Under the pieces are notes generated by a model. The model worked only from the letters and a program-made list of their open reading frames with translations, did no database searches and was not told the origin of the DNA. Both the position numbers and the translations under genes were made by a program. 64,000 nt of DNA, taken from NCBI GenBank assembly GCA_021464415.1, contig CM038469.1, positions 30,807,736-30,871,735 on the forward strand. The letters run 5' to 3'. The DNA is from Lonicera japonica (taxonomy: Eukaryota; Streptophyta; Magnoliopsida; Dipsacales; Caprifoliaceae). Shown piece after piece: positions 50,101-59,317 of the stretch (position 1 is its first letter; each line of letters opens with the position of its first letter).

Positions 50101-53100
50101 AATGTCCAATTTTATAACATAATCCTTTGATTTAAACCCCTTCTTTTACGTAATTCTTTGAGATTCCCCCATATGCAAGGGGCAAAAGTCTATCGATTAT
50201 GAAAATGTCTCATTTTGCATATAAATTGGGGAAAAAGTCAAAAAAAGCCCTTGTAACTAACACAACATTTCTTGATGGTTCAGGATGAAGCTGCTTCAGA
50301 TCTGTGCTTATTAGGTGTCGACATTGTGGAGCTGCATGACAGCAGTGGGAAAGGTAACAGCACCTTTGCAACTCAAAAGGCTCGAGGGAGGAGGTTTTAT
50401 TTGATTTATTTTGTAATGATGTGGCATTATCAGAAGAAACTTGGCGGTTTCAGAAAGCTATTTGAATTGATCCAGTTATAACTTACAAGGAGTTGGAAAA
50501 CGATTGGAAATACTACTAATTTTTATTGCCTTTTTTGACAATTAAAAAACCCACTAATTTTTATGAGAAGTTGGAAAACAAATGAGTTCTTTGGTGAGAT
50601 GTTCTCCATCTTTCCCTTATCTTTTTTTCTCTTATTAACCACCCAAAACGTTATAGAACATGTCACCAAATTACTCATCTCTTTCTCTAGCCTATCATAA
50701 AATATAGTAGTGTTCTCAATCACTTCCCAACTTTTTTTTACAAACGTACCTTACGATAGTGTTGCTTTGTTTGAAGTCCTGCATCAGAAATTCAAACTGA
50801 AAATATTAGTAAATCTTATTTTGATTATTGACAGCGGAACGGCCTCAAATTTTTACACTGATTTTCCACTTGTTGCATTGAGGGGTTTGTTTCTCACAAG
50901 TGACAACATTGCAAATCATAAGTTATTAATTTCTTCTTACTTCCCTTCAGAAATAGTGACTTCTATCATGAAAATTTGATATTATGACTGGCATGAGATG
51001 ATTTCATGTCATCTCTTCCCATTCCTGTCTTATCTTTTCCGCGTACTTTCTCTTCTCTTGATTGTTTCCTTCTTTATCTTTTTATCTTTCTCTGATATTT
51101 TCTACCTTGAGTTATGATGTTGTATATACACTAGGACTTACTTTTACATGTATTTGATTTTTTGGTGTTTATGTTTGTGAATAATTGGGTGGTATTTATT
51201 GTATTTAATATAAGTAAACATAGATATTAGGCTAACTATCATATTTGCTCTTGAGCTTAAACTAAGAATACATCTAAATTTCAAAATCTGCCATGTGTCT
51301 AACTGCATGCTTACTGTCATAAGATAAACATAGGTCTAAGGTTGTCTTTGATTGTAGTTTTCCTTCCTTGAAAAATGCTTAGTATTCCATATTTCCTTCT
51401 TTATTGGTGTTTGATGGCATTAATTTCCCAATGAACTAAGCCATTGTACAGTTTACTTTAGCTTAAATTCCCTCTCTTGCGTGGAATCCAAAAACCAATT
51501 CTCCTCTAGGTTTTGAAAAGTTTACATTGCAAATGGTTCCCATTTGAAATGCAATATAAGAATTTTAACTCCGTATACATTTTTCAGATATGCAGGTTTC
51601 TCATGATTCCCCAGAAAAAGATTCAGCAAGGAGAGTATCAGAATCTGATATATTACCTATGGAGACCTCGAAAGATAAGGAGACGCATTGTATGCATGAC
51701 ATTCAAGGCCAAAACCCACCTACCCACTCCTACCTATTTGGGTCAGATTTTGTATCTGTCGATGCCCTTGGCAGGGTCCTGGTTGTATCAGTACCCTTAC
51801 TTCCTTCGATAAAATTTTCTCGTTCTAAATGTACACATGATAGCAGCACAGAGTACAAAGAGAAAAATGTGCCTGTAGAAGATGTTTCTGCTACTCGGAC
51901 AATAAGCAACGAAACTGAGCAAAATGGGGTTGAGAGAACTCTTCAGGCTCCGGTCTCCAATGGAAACATATCCAATGGAGGAGATAAAATTGGCAAGCCT
52001 CTTGATGATGCTGAGAACAGAACACCATTGCTGGTTGTTGATGAGTCGAACGATGATTTGAGAGATGTTGAGCTTAGTCCTCGCTTAACTAATTTTATCA
52101 AGAGCGGCGTTGTTCCAGAGTCACCTATAGGAAATGCTGGTCAGTAATTTTACCAAAACATATTGGTATGTGTATTTGATTTGACTGTTATATTGATGCG
52201 GATTATGATAAGAAAATTTATTTAAATGTGTTCTGTTTTTATTTTTTATTTTTTGGGGGTGGGGAGGCTAGAAAGAAAAGGTTGGGCATAAGAATAATCT
52301 AAACGGAGTAGATTTGAGGAAGAAGAAAATAGGTAAAGAGAGGGAGAAAAGCATCAATCGATACCAAATAAAATAGAATATGGGAGAAGGAGATGCCCTC
52401 AGGCGATGATGGCTCACAAGCCTTAAGCACACATGCTCGATCAAATCACTAACACTACAACCTTTATTTATATATATCCTAGTACTTAACTCTAATCTAA
52501 TGTAAAATACCAAAATGCCCTTAATAAGATAATACCTAATATAATTTGAATAGATACCTTAATATCCTAATATCTAATTATCCAAAAAAAGTAATTACAA
52601 CACAATTATCCTCAAATACAATCAAATGAATTATTCTCATCGTGTTCCTTATTGTATACCTATTGGATGTTTGCTTGCAACTGAGTTATAATACAGTAGC
52701 TATGAAGCCCCAACACTCGTCTCAATATCATTTCTGACACACGTCAAACAGTAAAACCTTTTGATGCATCGGTATGATACTACGACTAAAGGAAGTGCCT
52801 AGATTTTCCCCTTTTTGAAATTTTCCAACATGCTCAGACATGTTTTGGGGGTTGACATGTAATTTTGAAATAGAAGGGGTGAAACTGTAATGTTTTTGTA
52901 ACTATTTAGTCCATTATATTTATAAGTTTCATTTTGAAAACAGAGTAATGCTAATGTTTATTTATTTTCATAATACATTATAATAATACACGTCTTCCTA
53001 ATGTGTCTGTATCTTACATAAAAATGTTTTGTAAATGCACCTCGCTTAAAAATCTCATATTTTGCAGGAATATTAGAAGGTAAAGAGACAGGAGACTTGA

Positions 53101-56100
53101 CGGTTCCGGATTCTCCCAAGTTGCACGCTGACTTGTTATTGATGTCTCCAATTCCTAATGAAAAGACACTCAAGGAAATCAATCGTAGTGGAAAAGATGT
53201 TCCATCTTCATGCATCAATCATGTCATTCCAACTCCAGTACAAAATGCAGGCAATAGTTCCCCAAGAAGATGCATCTCTTCTTTTCAAATTGTTGAAGAT
53301 ATAGAAACGCCACCGGCAAAACTATCGAATGATAATTGTAGTAAAGACTGGCGTATAAGTTCTGGAGAGAAGTCACAAAGTGTAGAAAAAGAGCGCAAGT
53401 TTAAAAGATTACGCAAATACGGAGATCCCCAGAAAAAGCCTCCAAAAGGCAAGGAAAAAATTAATGTCGGTCCAGCAAATTTAGCAAGATTTTCTGTTAG
53501 TACTGTTCCTGTTGCAGATGAGGGTGGCAGAGGTAAAAAAAAAATAAGACATTTGCGCTTGACGTACGGGTATGTTTGATAAAAAAGTTCAAAAATGAAT
53601 GAAAACAGTATTAATTTTGATGAGAAGCTGGAAAGAGAGACTACTTTTGATGAACTGTTCTATTACATTTTGGGTTTTCCATGGGATAAAATTCTTTGGG
53701 TGGTTGGTAAGAAATTTTTTCCATTGAAAATAAGAAAAAGATGGAGAACATCTAGCCAATTCACTCGTATGTTTTTCCAACTTCTCATAAAAATTAGTAG
53801 TGTTTTCAAATTTTTTGCCAACTTTTTTTTTGTATCAAACAGACCCTAAGTTTGAAATGTTAATAACCATATGTTTTTAAGACAAGTTCTTTGCTTTACC
53901 TGGCCATTCAGGCTAAAACCTTTGATATTTTTCAACCTGGCCCATAAAATGAAATCTGTGGGTTGACACGGGTTTGCCGTTGCATTCAACGAGTTTTGGC
54001 TTTTGCTAGTCACACTCACTGTGGATCATTTGAAAACCGTGTAACCCTAAAATAACATGGCGTATCCTTATGAAGCTCTAAATTCACTGCAGCCTAAGCT
54101 CGTACGAAGAAAACCAAAAATCATTTATCTTTCTCTTTTGTTATTTACTACTCTGCTGTCCATCTAAGAAGTACAAGGAAGAGTAGGATATCATTCGGAG
54201 TTTTTTCTCTTTCTATTACATTTCTTTTCTTTTCTTTTTTCAAAAAAAATGGAGGTCTAAGTCTCTTCCCTTTACTACAATAATAATGAAAATCCCTCCC
54301 ACCCTGGATGAGACATGGGACCTCTCCTGAATTTGGCTGGCCCAACCCAACTGGTTTGTACTCAACTGGCTTGACTAACATCTGTAATCTCTTGTTGCAT
54401 CCAGGCATGAAGAAATTAGTGGAGGATGTCAGATCCTTTATCGATGAAGAGGCCGAGTAAGTGAATGCTTTGATTATACTGAACATTGGCTGCTGCCATA
54501 CTTCTTTTAAAGAGTAAGATACTAATATTAGGGCTTGTTTGATTGCAAAAGTTTTCCATGAAAAATTTGTATTTCTCAACTTTTGGTGGTGTTTGATTGC
54601 ATAAATTTTCTAGGCAATTCGGTTTCACCCAATTCCAACTTTCATGTAGTTGGTACACAATTCTAGGAAATTGGATTCCTACTCACCCCCACGTAAATGA
54701 AATTTTAGGTAAGGTGGAAAACCACCCAATGGAAAATTTTCATTCTAGGTGGAAAAGGTAGGTGGAAAATATGTCATTGCTAAATGGGAAAAACAAAAAA
54801 GTGCATATTTTTCACCTAGAAAATGAATGCTGTCAAACACCGTAAATCCATATTCCGTGGAATTGAATTGCCTAGAAGTGAAGTTTTTCTACCCAATTCC
54901 ATGCTTGCTATCAAACATGCCCTCAATGTAATCAATGGTCAAGATCAAAGCTAATTTTCTATCTTGAGATTTAGTCCATTGATTTTAGAAATGCCACACT
55001 TGATTAGGGATGTCCTAAAGGAGAAAGTTCAAACTCTTCCCGATTGATAAAGATTTGAAAAGTTACACAACTAATTTTTATGAGAAATTGGAAAAAGAGA
55101 TGAGTGATCGGTGAGATGTTTAATTTTTGAACTATGAAGCACGGACACTCTCTTGGATGCCACGTGTCAGACCGACACTTGTCGGACACTCCGACACTTG
55201 GATTTAATTATGGTCTCTAGTACTTGATAATTGATTTAAATGGCTACTACTCCTAGTATTTCTTCATTGCAACATCAACTGAGGATCAGGCAACTAATCC
55301 ACTTTTTATATTCCCCTTTTGTTTTCTATCATTCTATGGAACAATTTAGTCTATGTATGCTTTTTGATGCTTTAATATGGAACAATTTAGTGATCATGAG
55401 TATTTGGGTTATTAATGCAATCTAGTTTCATTTTATTGAATTCTTAAATATTTATAATGTTTATTGCATATATATATAATTAATTAATTAAGAATGTGTC
55501 TCCCCAAGTGTTGTGTCCTACATTTTGGAAAAATTGCGTGTCGCGTGTCGGGTCTATGCTTCATAGATTTTTTACTACCCACTGCCCAAAGAATTTTAGT
55601 ACATGGAATGATGGAAAGCCCAAAAATAATAGAACATTTCACCTCACCTCACCTAATCATAAATCTCTTTTTCCAACTTATAGTCCAAAGAACCAGGTTA
55701 CCAAAAGTCACGATTAGAATAACGGGAGTTAGCTGGATTTTCTCAATAATTTTCATGGAGTAGTTGATATATTTGAACAATTTTACTTACACAGTTGTAC
55801 ATTTGATTAATGCTCTCAGGGTATCTCCACATATTATGGTATCTGATGACGAGGAAGATGAACAGGATCCTAGTTCGTATGATGATAGTTTCATTGACGA
55901 CAGAATAAATCCTACAGCTGCAAGTACTCAAGCTGATGCTACTACTAGAACCGATATGATGGCGATTTACAGGTTTTTTATTATATCAACTTTACTTCCT
56001 TCTACCTTCCATGTTTGTATGATTGTTTGGTATTTCTGTGTTTTCTCTTTTGCTAATTCTGCTTATTATCGACAGATGAACACGTAATCCATAAAATGAT

Positions 56101-57497
56101 ATCTTTACACTTTATATCTTCATATTTAGATTGACAAAGAAAATTTGCAGTCCAATATAATCTTGAATGTTCTTCAAAACCTCCAAAATACATGGAGTTA
56201 ATTTTTTTCTTTTTCATTGAAGTATATTAGTAGCTGTTTTTCTAATCCTTAAATATCTCCAATTTTCCTCCAATTTTATTTATCTTTGGTACAAGTTTTG
56301 AAGATACTATTTTAAAAATATTTGAGTGTTCTTTTATAATTTCTCCCTATCATTATCTAATTAATTATATACATACAGGTCGATTGGTACTTTTTTACCT
56401 ATATGTTTGATCCATGAATCAAACATCAATCTGGGGTTGGTACAAGTTTGTGATTTTGAATGTTTGGGAAATCAAGTTGCAAATTTCATAAGAGGTTAGA
56501 TGATGCAATATAAAAGAATTTAATGTTGAGGAAAGGACCAAATTAATAATTTGCAGGCATGCTGTATACAGTTTTTAGTGGTAATAGAACTCACCATACA
56601 CAATTTTAAAATTTTGTTATTTTCTACCAATCTATTGAATTCCTTTGATGATATTCGATTACTTTTGTTTGTAAAGTTGGTAAATGATTAGAAAAAAAAC
56701 CAAGTATTATGAGGTCTGAAAAAGAAACGAGTGATTTGATGAGATATTCTATTATTTTTTATTGTGAGGTTTAACAATTCTTGCAATTCATGGCTTTACT
56801 AGTGAATCCTTTCCTTTCAATCCAAATGAAACTATTACTCTATGCTCTATTTCAGAAACTTGAAACAGAAGCTGAAAAACCTAAAAATCTTCCCTTCCAC
56901 CTCTAATTAAAGTACTTTGTCAGCTTCGAACTAATTCATTGTTTTCAATGTAGACGCTCTTTACTCACTCAATCACCAATGGACACGCTGCCGAGCTTTT
57001 CCACAGACGGTACTCCCTCCGATTCTGTGGGACCCAAGACTCGAACAAACGAAAGTGGAAGCTCATCAGCAAATCATTCTCTCCAAACGCCTCAAAATGG
57101 CTTAGAATCTGCTAGTAGGATTGCTTCTGAATCCATGCCGAGCACAAGTAATAGAGACCCGATAGCAAATGAGAGCAGCAGGATCATCGACACTCGAAAA
57201 AGAAAATTGAGTTTTTACCAAGCGGAGTGCATTCCTGTACAAAACTTGGAGCAGAGATTCTCACTTCACTCTGAATCTACTAGTAAGAACCCGGCTGAGA
57301 AAATTGAAGCGAGTGTGGATGTGTTTGATGATGATGGATTTTATGCCAGTATTGATCTCGATGCAGTGGAGGAAGAAGCCACCAAATTACTCAGACACAA
57401 ATCCCAGCTTTCAATGGACAATAAGACGGTGATCCCAAATGAAATCACCCAAAATCGTTGTGTTCTAGATGCTCCATCATTCGATCTCGGAATCTGA
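23163..57497 (+). CDS. FANCM: FANCM DEAH-box DNA translocase/helicase, 23 exons
   Basis: Exons: 23163-23207, 23284-23551, 24479-24622, 26031-26113, 26203-26317, 33872-33963, 34758-34812, 34901-35022, 35122-35235, 36049-36245, 36965-37095, 38788-38848, 38987-39057, 48530-48579, 48869-49034, 49327-49454, 49558-49893, 50284-50353, 51588-52139, 53068-53532, 54405-54456, 55820-55972, 56954-57497. They total 4014 nt, 1337 residues, near the plant family length, with no break. Motifs: Walker A PTGLGKT (130-136), DEAH (232-235), SATPG (263-267), [10 protein letters not shown] (529-538) and QRMGRTGR (558-565). Later conserved blocks include [27 protein letters not shown] and the final APSFDLG. From family knowledge: FANCM remodels branched DNA in the nucleus and limits meiotic crossovers; plant forms lack the C-terminal ERCC4 domain, as here. 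Introns 5 and 13 are swollen by retroelements. One intron looks U12-type. Confidence 0.95.
23552..24478. other. FANCM intron 2 with a possible small hAT-like relic
   Basis: AGGGGTGGCGATTTT at about 23638 and AACTGCAACCCCT at about 23988 form weak inverted ends around a section rich in TGTCGTG/GTCATGTC phrases. No clear target duplication. The other short introns before intron 5 show nothing more. Confidence 0.3.
27335..30006 (-). CDS. LINE element 1 ORF2: reverse transcriptase and C-terminal zinc-binding domain
   Basis: Long open frame of about 890 codons. It shows the reverse-transcriptase motifs TPGPDG, the LRQGDPLSP block and LQFADD (28847-28858 for FADD), then the C-terminal zf-RVT type C-x2-C...H-x4-H/C cluster (CILC and DHLTIHC) typical of plant L1 LINEs. 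The first few codons that could be assigned (up to 30019) come from the inserted neighbour. No stop interrupts the frame, so the insertion is fairly recent. It is an element gene, not a host gene. Confidence 0.9.
30007..32830 (+). mobile_element. L1-type LINE (element 2) with inverted, duplicated 5' segment
   Basis: Bases 30007-30283 are the exact-looking reverse complement of 30828-31104 within the same element. The direct part starts at about 30284 and ends with a poly(A) at 32819-32830 after an AATAAA. The segments share CAG at the junction. A 5' inversion is the mark of twin-primed LINE integration; here the inverted part is also present in the direct part. It sits inside element 1. Confidence 0.9.
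30284..32644 (+). CDS. LINE element 2 ORF2 (5'-truncated): reverse transcriptase
   Basis: Open in one frame from the inversion junction to TAG at 32642-32644. Shows [23 protein letters not shown] (FADD at 31034-31045) and a C-terminal zinc-binding cluster (CTLC and DHVLVHC). The endonuclease is missing. No stops, so young. It lies in the same orientation as FANCM and is removed with intron 5. Confidence 0.9.
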   Translation, partial: FEENEIKAAIDACEGDKAPGPDGFTIEVFKKGWEIIKEDILGVFNEFFENGIVNVCTNSTYICLIPKKLSSLKLKDYRPISLVTSLYKILAKVLALRLREVIGDTVGLSQGAFVKGRQILDLVLIANESVEEYRVKKKEGVVFKIDFEKAYDHVEWDFIDHVLENKGFGFRWRKWIKGCLSSANFSVMVNGKPRGIFNASRGIRQGDPLSPFIFVLVADVLNRLVVKAREVGIIEGFEIGRDRVKLSHLQFADDTIFFLSKDERKLKNLIDILDIFGLVSGLNINLSKSVLAGINVKEVDMMSLARTAGCELGSWPMSYLGMPLGDNPCRVEFWGPVVEKISNRLQGWLKGCLSRGGRLTLIQSVLESIPIYYLSLFKMPITVCNTIEKLMRNFFWEGFGEGTCDHLLNWDLVSKSKDKGGLGIGNIAKKNEALLGKWLWRFPIEQNSLWCSIIKSKYGLHENGWDANMVTNGTHRNPWKAISSGMVKFKSFIQLKVGMGNSIRFWEDIWVGDSTLASLFPRLYRISRNTNSVIASIIRWNSIDSFSWDLEFRRNLNDREIGDFLELLDLVSNSQVSRFERDYRLWMGEKSGIFSCKSFFHLLTNSPLDPIFVPHNFIWKVGIPPKVKVFAWLASWKRVNTCDLLQKKRPNLVISPSWCTLCKKGGESIDHVLVHCSFSSYMWSKAREEFGVIGALPGSWHDLLGLDWQFSGNKKKSKLLWRCCCLALAWGIWHERNARIFEDKYCEAGEVWFNIKQLASFWAICSKLFGSLSVSDLCGNWNAAIL
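32831..33590 (-). pseudogene. LINE element 1 endonuclease part (5'-truncated)
   Basis: Open frame of about 250 codons with the apurinic-endonuclease-like signs GDFNTI, a TWTNG stretch, SRIDRF and the SDHFPL catalytic motif. It begins after the usual N-terminal catalytic residues (ETK region), so the endonuclease is incomplete. It stops at the poly(A) of the inserted LINE. Confidence 0.85.
33591..33871. other. Rest of FANCM intron 5, near acceptor
   Basis: Ordinary AT-rich intron sequence; the 5' part of the intron (26318-27003) is likewise unremarkable apart from a (CT)n tract at 26412-26431. Confidence 0.6.
34139..34486. mobile_element. Possible MITE in FANCM intron 6
   Basis: AAATGCTTCCTCCACAATTT at the left and ATAATTGTGGAAGGAACCAC at the right are imperfect inverted repeats. 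Inside, ATAAGGACAC and GTGTCCTTAT also pair. A GC-rich stretch (34255-34375) lies in the middle. Target duplication unclear. Confidence 0.5.
35603..35881. mobile_element. Fold-back MITE family 1, copy in FANCM intron 9
   Basis: Palindromic element with GAAATTAGACTTACCCC-CATAATCATTAGACTTTGCCCCC in one half and the complement in the other (GGGGGCAATGTCTAA, GATAAGTCTAATTTTGCAT). Right end GAAAAAAGCCC pairs with a degraded left end. Same family as 48607-48826 and 49970-50250. Confidence 0.75.
36381..36542. mobile_element. Stowaway-like MITE in FANCM intron 10
   Basis: CTCCCTCTGTCTCAAATT at the left end and its complement form (GAGATGGAGGGAG) at the right, flanked by TA on both sides (36379-36380, 36543-36544). 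162 bp, the typical Stowaway (Tc1/mariner) form. Confidence 0.85.
37920..38543. mobile_element. MULE-type MITE in FANCM intron 11
   Basis: GTGTTTTAAAAGGCGTGAGGC at the left and GCGCCTCAAACGCCTTTTAAAACATTG-type right end form inverted repeats rich in GCCTCA/TGAGGC. Flanks TATGAAACC and TATGAAACA suggest a 9-bp duplication. The interior has a gene-leader-like stretch (38160-38320). The remaining part of intron 11 (37096-37919, 38544-38787) shows nothing recognised. Confidence 0.75.
39388..40261 (+). mobile_element. 5'-truncated LINE (element 3) in the solo LTR
   Basis: Encodes only the C-terminal end of an L1-type ORF2: the [18 protein letters not shown] segment, [12 protein letters not shown] and the zinc-binding cluster CALC with DHILLHC, with an in-frame stop near 39414. 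Ends in a short A tail (40256-40261) after an AATAAA and CTATCAAAAAA. TAACA on both sides may be the target duplication. Confidence 0.8.
40516..41207. mobile_element. MULE-type MITE, copy A, in the solo LTR
   Basis: Inverted ends GTGTTCTAAAAATCGCGCC and GGCGCCTAGCGATTTTTAGAACATTG-type, with GC-rich GCGCCTAGG phrases at both ends. Flanks TCGAAAATCA and TCGAAAATAA (40506-40515, 41208-41217) give a 10-bp duplication with one mismatch. Same family as 44878-45564, in the opposite orientation. Confidence 0.85.
42465..44875 (+). pseudogene. Copia gag, protease and integrase remains
   Basis: Broken frames. Gag-like text from about 42465, with a CCHC zinc knuckle (C-x2-C-x4-H-x4-C) at 43129-43170. 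Protease motif LDSGASDH at about 43384-43410. Integrase HHRLGHPS zinc region at about 43762-43785 and the core VDDFSRCTW near 43990. Stops at 43114, 43938 and 44116 among others. Confidence 0.85.
44878..45564. mobile_element. MULE-type MITE, copy B, inside the Copia element
   Basis: Ends ATGTTCTAAAAATCGCTAGG and CGCGATTTTTAGAACACT pair. A perfect 10-bp duplication ATATCTGGCA flanks it (44868-44877, 45565-45574). It splits the Copia polyprotein between integrase and reverse transcriptase. Confidence 0.9.
45575..46586 (+). pseudogene. Copia reverse transcriptase and RNase H remains, RT core deleted
   Basis: Reverse transcriptase N-terminal part ([31 protein letters not shown]) runs to about 46109, then jumps straight into RNase H text ([20 protein letters not shown], then SIAEAEY and DIFTKSLGG). 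The catalytic YVDD region is missing. The join shifts the frame, and a stop lies at 46259-46261. Confidence 0.85.
47733..48529. other. 3' part of FANCM intron 13
   Basis: Ordinary AT-rich intron sequence between the solo LTR and exon 14; nothing recognised. The 5' part of the intron is 39058-39292. Confidence 0.5.
48607..48826. mobile_element. Fold-back MITE family 1, copy in FANCM intron 14
   Basis: Ends GATTTTTTGACTTTTCCCC and its degraded complement (AATGTCAAGAAAGCC). A perfect 10-bp duplication TTTAGTGTTT (48597-48606, 48827-48836) frames it, which defines the true ends of this family and suggests a Mutator-type origin. It ends only 42 bp before exon 15. Confidence 0.85.
49035..49326 (+). 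other. Probable U12-type AT-AC intron of FANCM (intron 15)
   Basis: The 5' end reads ATATCCTTT, the classic AT-AC minor-spliceosome donor. TTCCTTAAC at 49309-49317 is the consensus U12 branch site, 10 nt from the terminal AC at 49326. Joining g49034 to t49327 gives GRVVVL then CYEG directly after the motif VI helix, which has the same spacing as animal FANCM at this point. The best GT-AG reading (donor GTTCTT at 49041) would add DILF and leaves a poor donor. Confidence 0.85.
49970..50250. mobile_element. Fold-back MITE family 1, copy in FANCM intron 17
   Basis: GGGTCTTTTAACTCCCCCC-type left end and GGGGAAAAAGTCAAAAAAAGCCC right end; the middle is closely similar to the intron 9 copy (CATAATCATTAGACTTTGCC). 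Ends 33 bp before exon 18. Target duplication unclear. Confidence 0.75.
50485..50745. mobile_element. MITE family 2, copy in FANCM intron 18
   Basis: Contains CTAATTTTTATGAGAAGTTGG at the left and CACTTCCCAACTTTTTTTTACAAACG-like right end. Shares AATGAGTTCTTTGGTGAGATG phrases and ACCACCCAAAACG with the copies at 53568 and 55035. Boundaries approximate. The rest of intron 18 (to 51587) shows nothing recognised. Confidence 0.6.
52140..53067. other. FANCM intron 19
   Basis: Contains a stretch (about 52265-52600) with purine-rich and TAATATCCTAATATCTAATT-type text that may be a decayed LTR fragment. No ends or coding motifs could be identified. Confidence 0.3.
53568..53846. mobile_element. MITE family 2, copy in FANCM intron 20
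   Basis: Ends GGGTATGTTTGATAAAAAAG and TTGTATCAAACAGACCC pair; internal GATGAGAAGCTGGAAAGAG and CCAACTTCTCATAAAAATTAGT also pair. Starts 35 bp after the exon 20 donor. Confidence 0.75.
54531..54922. mobile_element. MITE with TTTGAT-type ends in FANCM intron 21
   Basis: GGGCTTGTTTGATTGCAAAAG and GCTTGCTATCAAACATGCCC are inverted ends. Flanks TTA (54528-54530) and TCA (54923-54925) would fit a Harbinger-type 3-bp duplication with one change. Interior is palindromic (AATTGCCTAG/CTAGGCAATT). Confidence 0.7.
55035..55700. mobile_element. MITE family 2, copy split by another MITE, FANCM intron 21
   Basis: Left part (to 55131) has ACTAATTTTTATGAGAAATTGG and GATGAGTGATCGGTGAGATG. Right part (from 55567) continues with ACCCACTGCCCAAAGAATTT and ATAGAACATTTCACC and ends with CTTTTTCCAACTT, matching the 53568 copy in reverse. 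Outer limits approximate. Confidence 0.7.
55132..55566. mobile_element. MULE-like MITE nested in the split MITE
   Basis: Inverted ends CTATGAAGCACGGAC and GTCTATGCTTCATAG; GTGTCGGACACTCCGACACTTGG near the left and GTGTCGCGTGTCGGG near the right. Flanks ATTTTTGAA and ATTTTTTAC form a probable 9-bp duplication (7 of 9). Its removal rejoins the host MITE. Confidence 0.7.
56670..56790. repeat. Partial MITE family 2 copy in FANCM intron 22
   Basis: AAAGTTGGTAAATGATTAG and AAAGAAACGAGTGATTTGATG followed by AGATATTCTATTA resemble the left half of family 2. No right half was seen. The rest of intron 22 (55973-56953) is AT-rich. Confidence 0.45.
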
Positions 57498-58859
57498 TTA
57501 CCTAGGGTTCAAGCTATTGATTTCAGAGTTTGAGATTTTGGGTTTGTTCTAGGTCATCTTTTAATTATATTTTTTCGATTTGCGCCGTATTTGTACATGT
57601 ACATATTTATTTATCTTGCGCTGGTAGTGGACAGTTGATATTAGATCATACTAAGATATATGTAGATTATAATGGATGGTACCTTTGGCTGTAAATATGC
57701 TGTTGCAAAGCAAAAATATTTTCTCATTTTTGGATTAGAAGTGAGGGCAAAAGTGATATTTCCTACAAAATTTTGCATAATCTCAGAATAGTATATTTTC
57801 TATTAGCTATATATTAATATTGGCGGCTGTATCCAGTTTTTTGTGTTTTTTGCTGCAAAAAGGATCTAGTTTGGAACAGCAATACAAGCAAGGCTTTCTC
57901 TCTCAACTCAAACCATATCTCCTTACCTCTTATATTCTTCCTCCCTTCTAGAGTAAGAATCTGGTTTGATTTTTACATTTTCTAAAAGTGCACTAATTTT
58001 ATCATAATCAAAATTTTTAAATCGTACTTATTTCTATAGTAAGTTTTGATACGATGGTTACAAATAATAATATACGAACCCGTCAAAGAGTTCATATGCT
58101 TTGGTGGGATATGGAAACTAGGCATGCTTTGGGGTTTTTCAAAATACACTAAATTCTAGCAGGGAATACCATGTGCTTATATCTCGGTATGAAAGAACTG
58201 GAGAATTTGTCAAAATTTCATGGGAAGCGGCCAACCTTACACATTCAGTGATTCAATCAAGAGTACTTTTATAGCTTGTTATCCCACTTCACAAAAAGCT
58301 ACCCTTTCTTCACACTCAAACACAATTTCCTTTTATTTAAACTCTTGCCTTTTCTTTTCTTTAGACAAAGGAAGTGGAAATCTATTTTTGAACTAAATTT
58401 ACAAGAAACATAATATAGGAAAATGGAAGAAAAGTCTTTTAAATGATCACATTTTTACGAGAGGTTCATGATAAGATATTTTAATACAATAAAGACATCT
58501 TTTATTACCATAACCATTGGGCAAGGACACAATTAAAATTGATTGCATTGAGATTTGACATATGTACCCATATTAATGTATATTATACCATATTTGTTGT
58601 ATATTCAAATTATTTCCTACCATAAATTGTTTACTAATTTACTATTATAATCCTTATATTGATTGTTTCCTAATTTGCATTTTTTTTATCTTTATTGGAT
58701 TCATTAATCAATACCAAATTTATCTACAAAATTACGATTTTTTAGAAATTTAATTAAAAAAAATAATCAAAATTTTAAATTTTCATTGCTAACTTTTAAA
58801 AGTTTCACTAAAACCTTAAAGTGAAGTTTACAAATTTCACTGCAGATTTACAAGAAAAA

Positions 58860-58990
58860 AAATTTATGTCAAATTTTCAAGTTTAACAACAAAAATATGA
58901 ATTGCAGTAAAATTTTACAAGTTTGACTGCAAAAATATGAATTGCAATGAAATTTACGAATTTGACTACAAAAATATGATTACATGAAAA
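58860..58990. repeat. Short tandem repeat in the FANCM-MYB spacer
   Basis: Two to three units of about 50 bp built on GTTTGACTGCAAAAATATGAATTGCA. The spacer 57498-60000 is otherwise AT-rich without coding signs. Confidence 0.6.
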
Positions 58991-59317
58991 ATATTGCAAT
59001 CAATTGTTTCTTAATTTTCATTTTTATTTATCTTTATTGTAAATTTACAAATTTGCAAGTATTCTAAAAAACACGTGTGTAGTATTCAAAGCATTTTTTT
59101 TATTTTGTATTATTGAAACAAAGGTGAATGATACCTTATTGAATTTTAAATTTGAAAATTGAAAAACGCTAAAGGGTAATTGTTGTCCAGGTTAGCAAGA
59201 AAGGAGTTTTCATTGAAAAAAATTGCATCATAAATTTATAAAGGAAAAATCAATCAAGAGCTTAATATACTTTCAAAATTCTAATTCACTCTAAAAGCTT
59301 TGTAATATTAATAAAAT

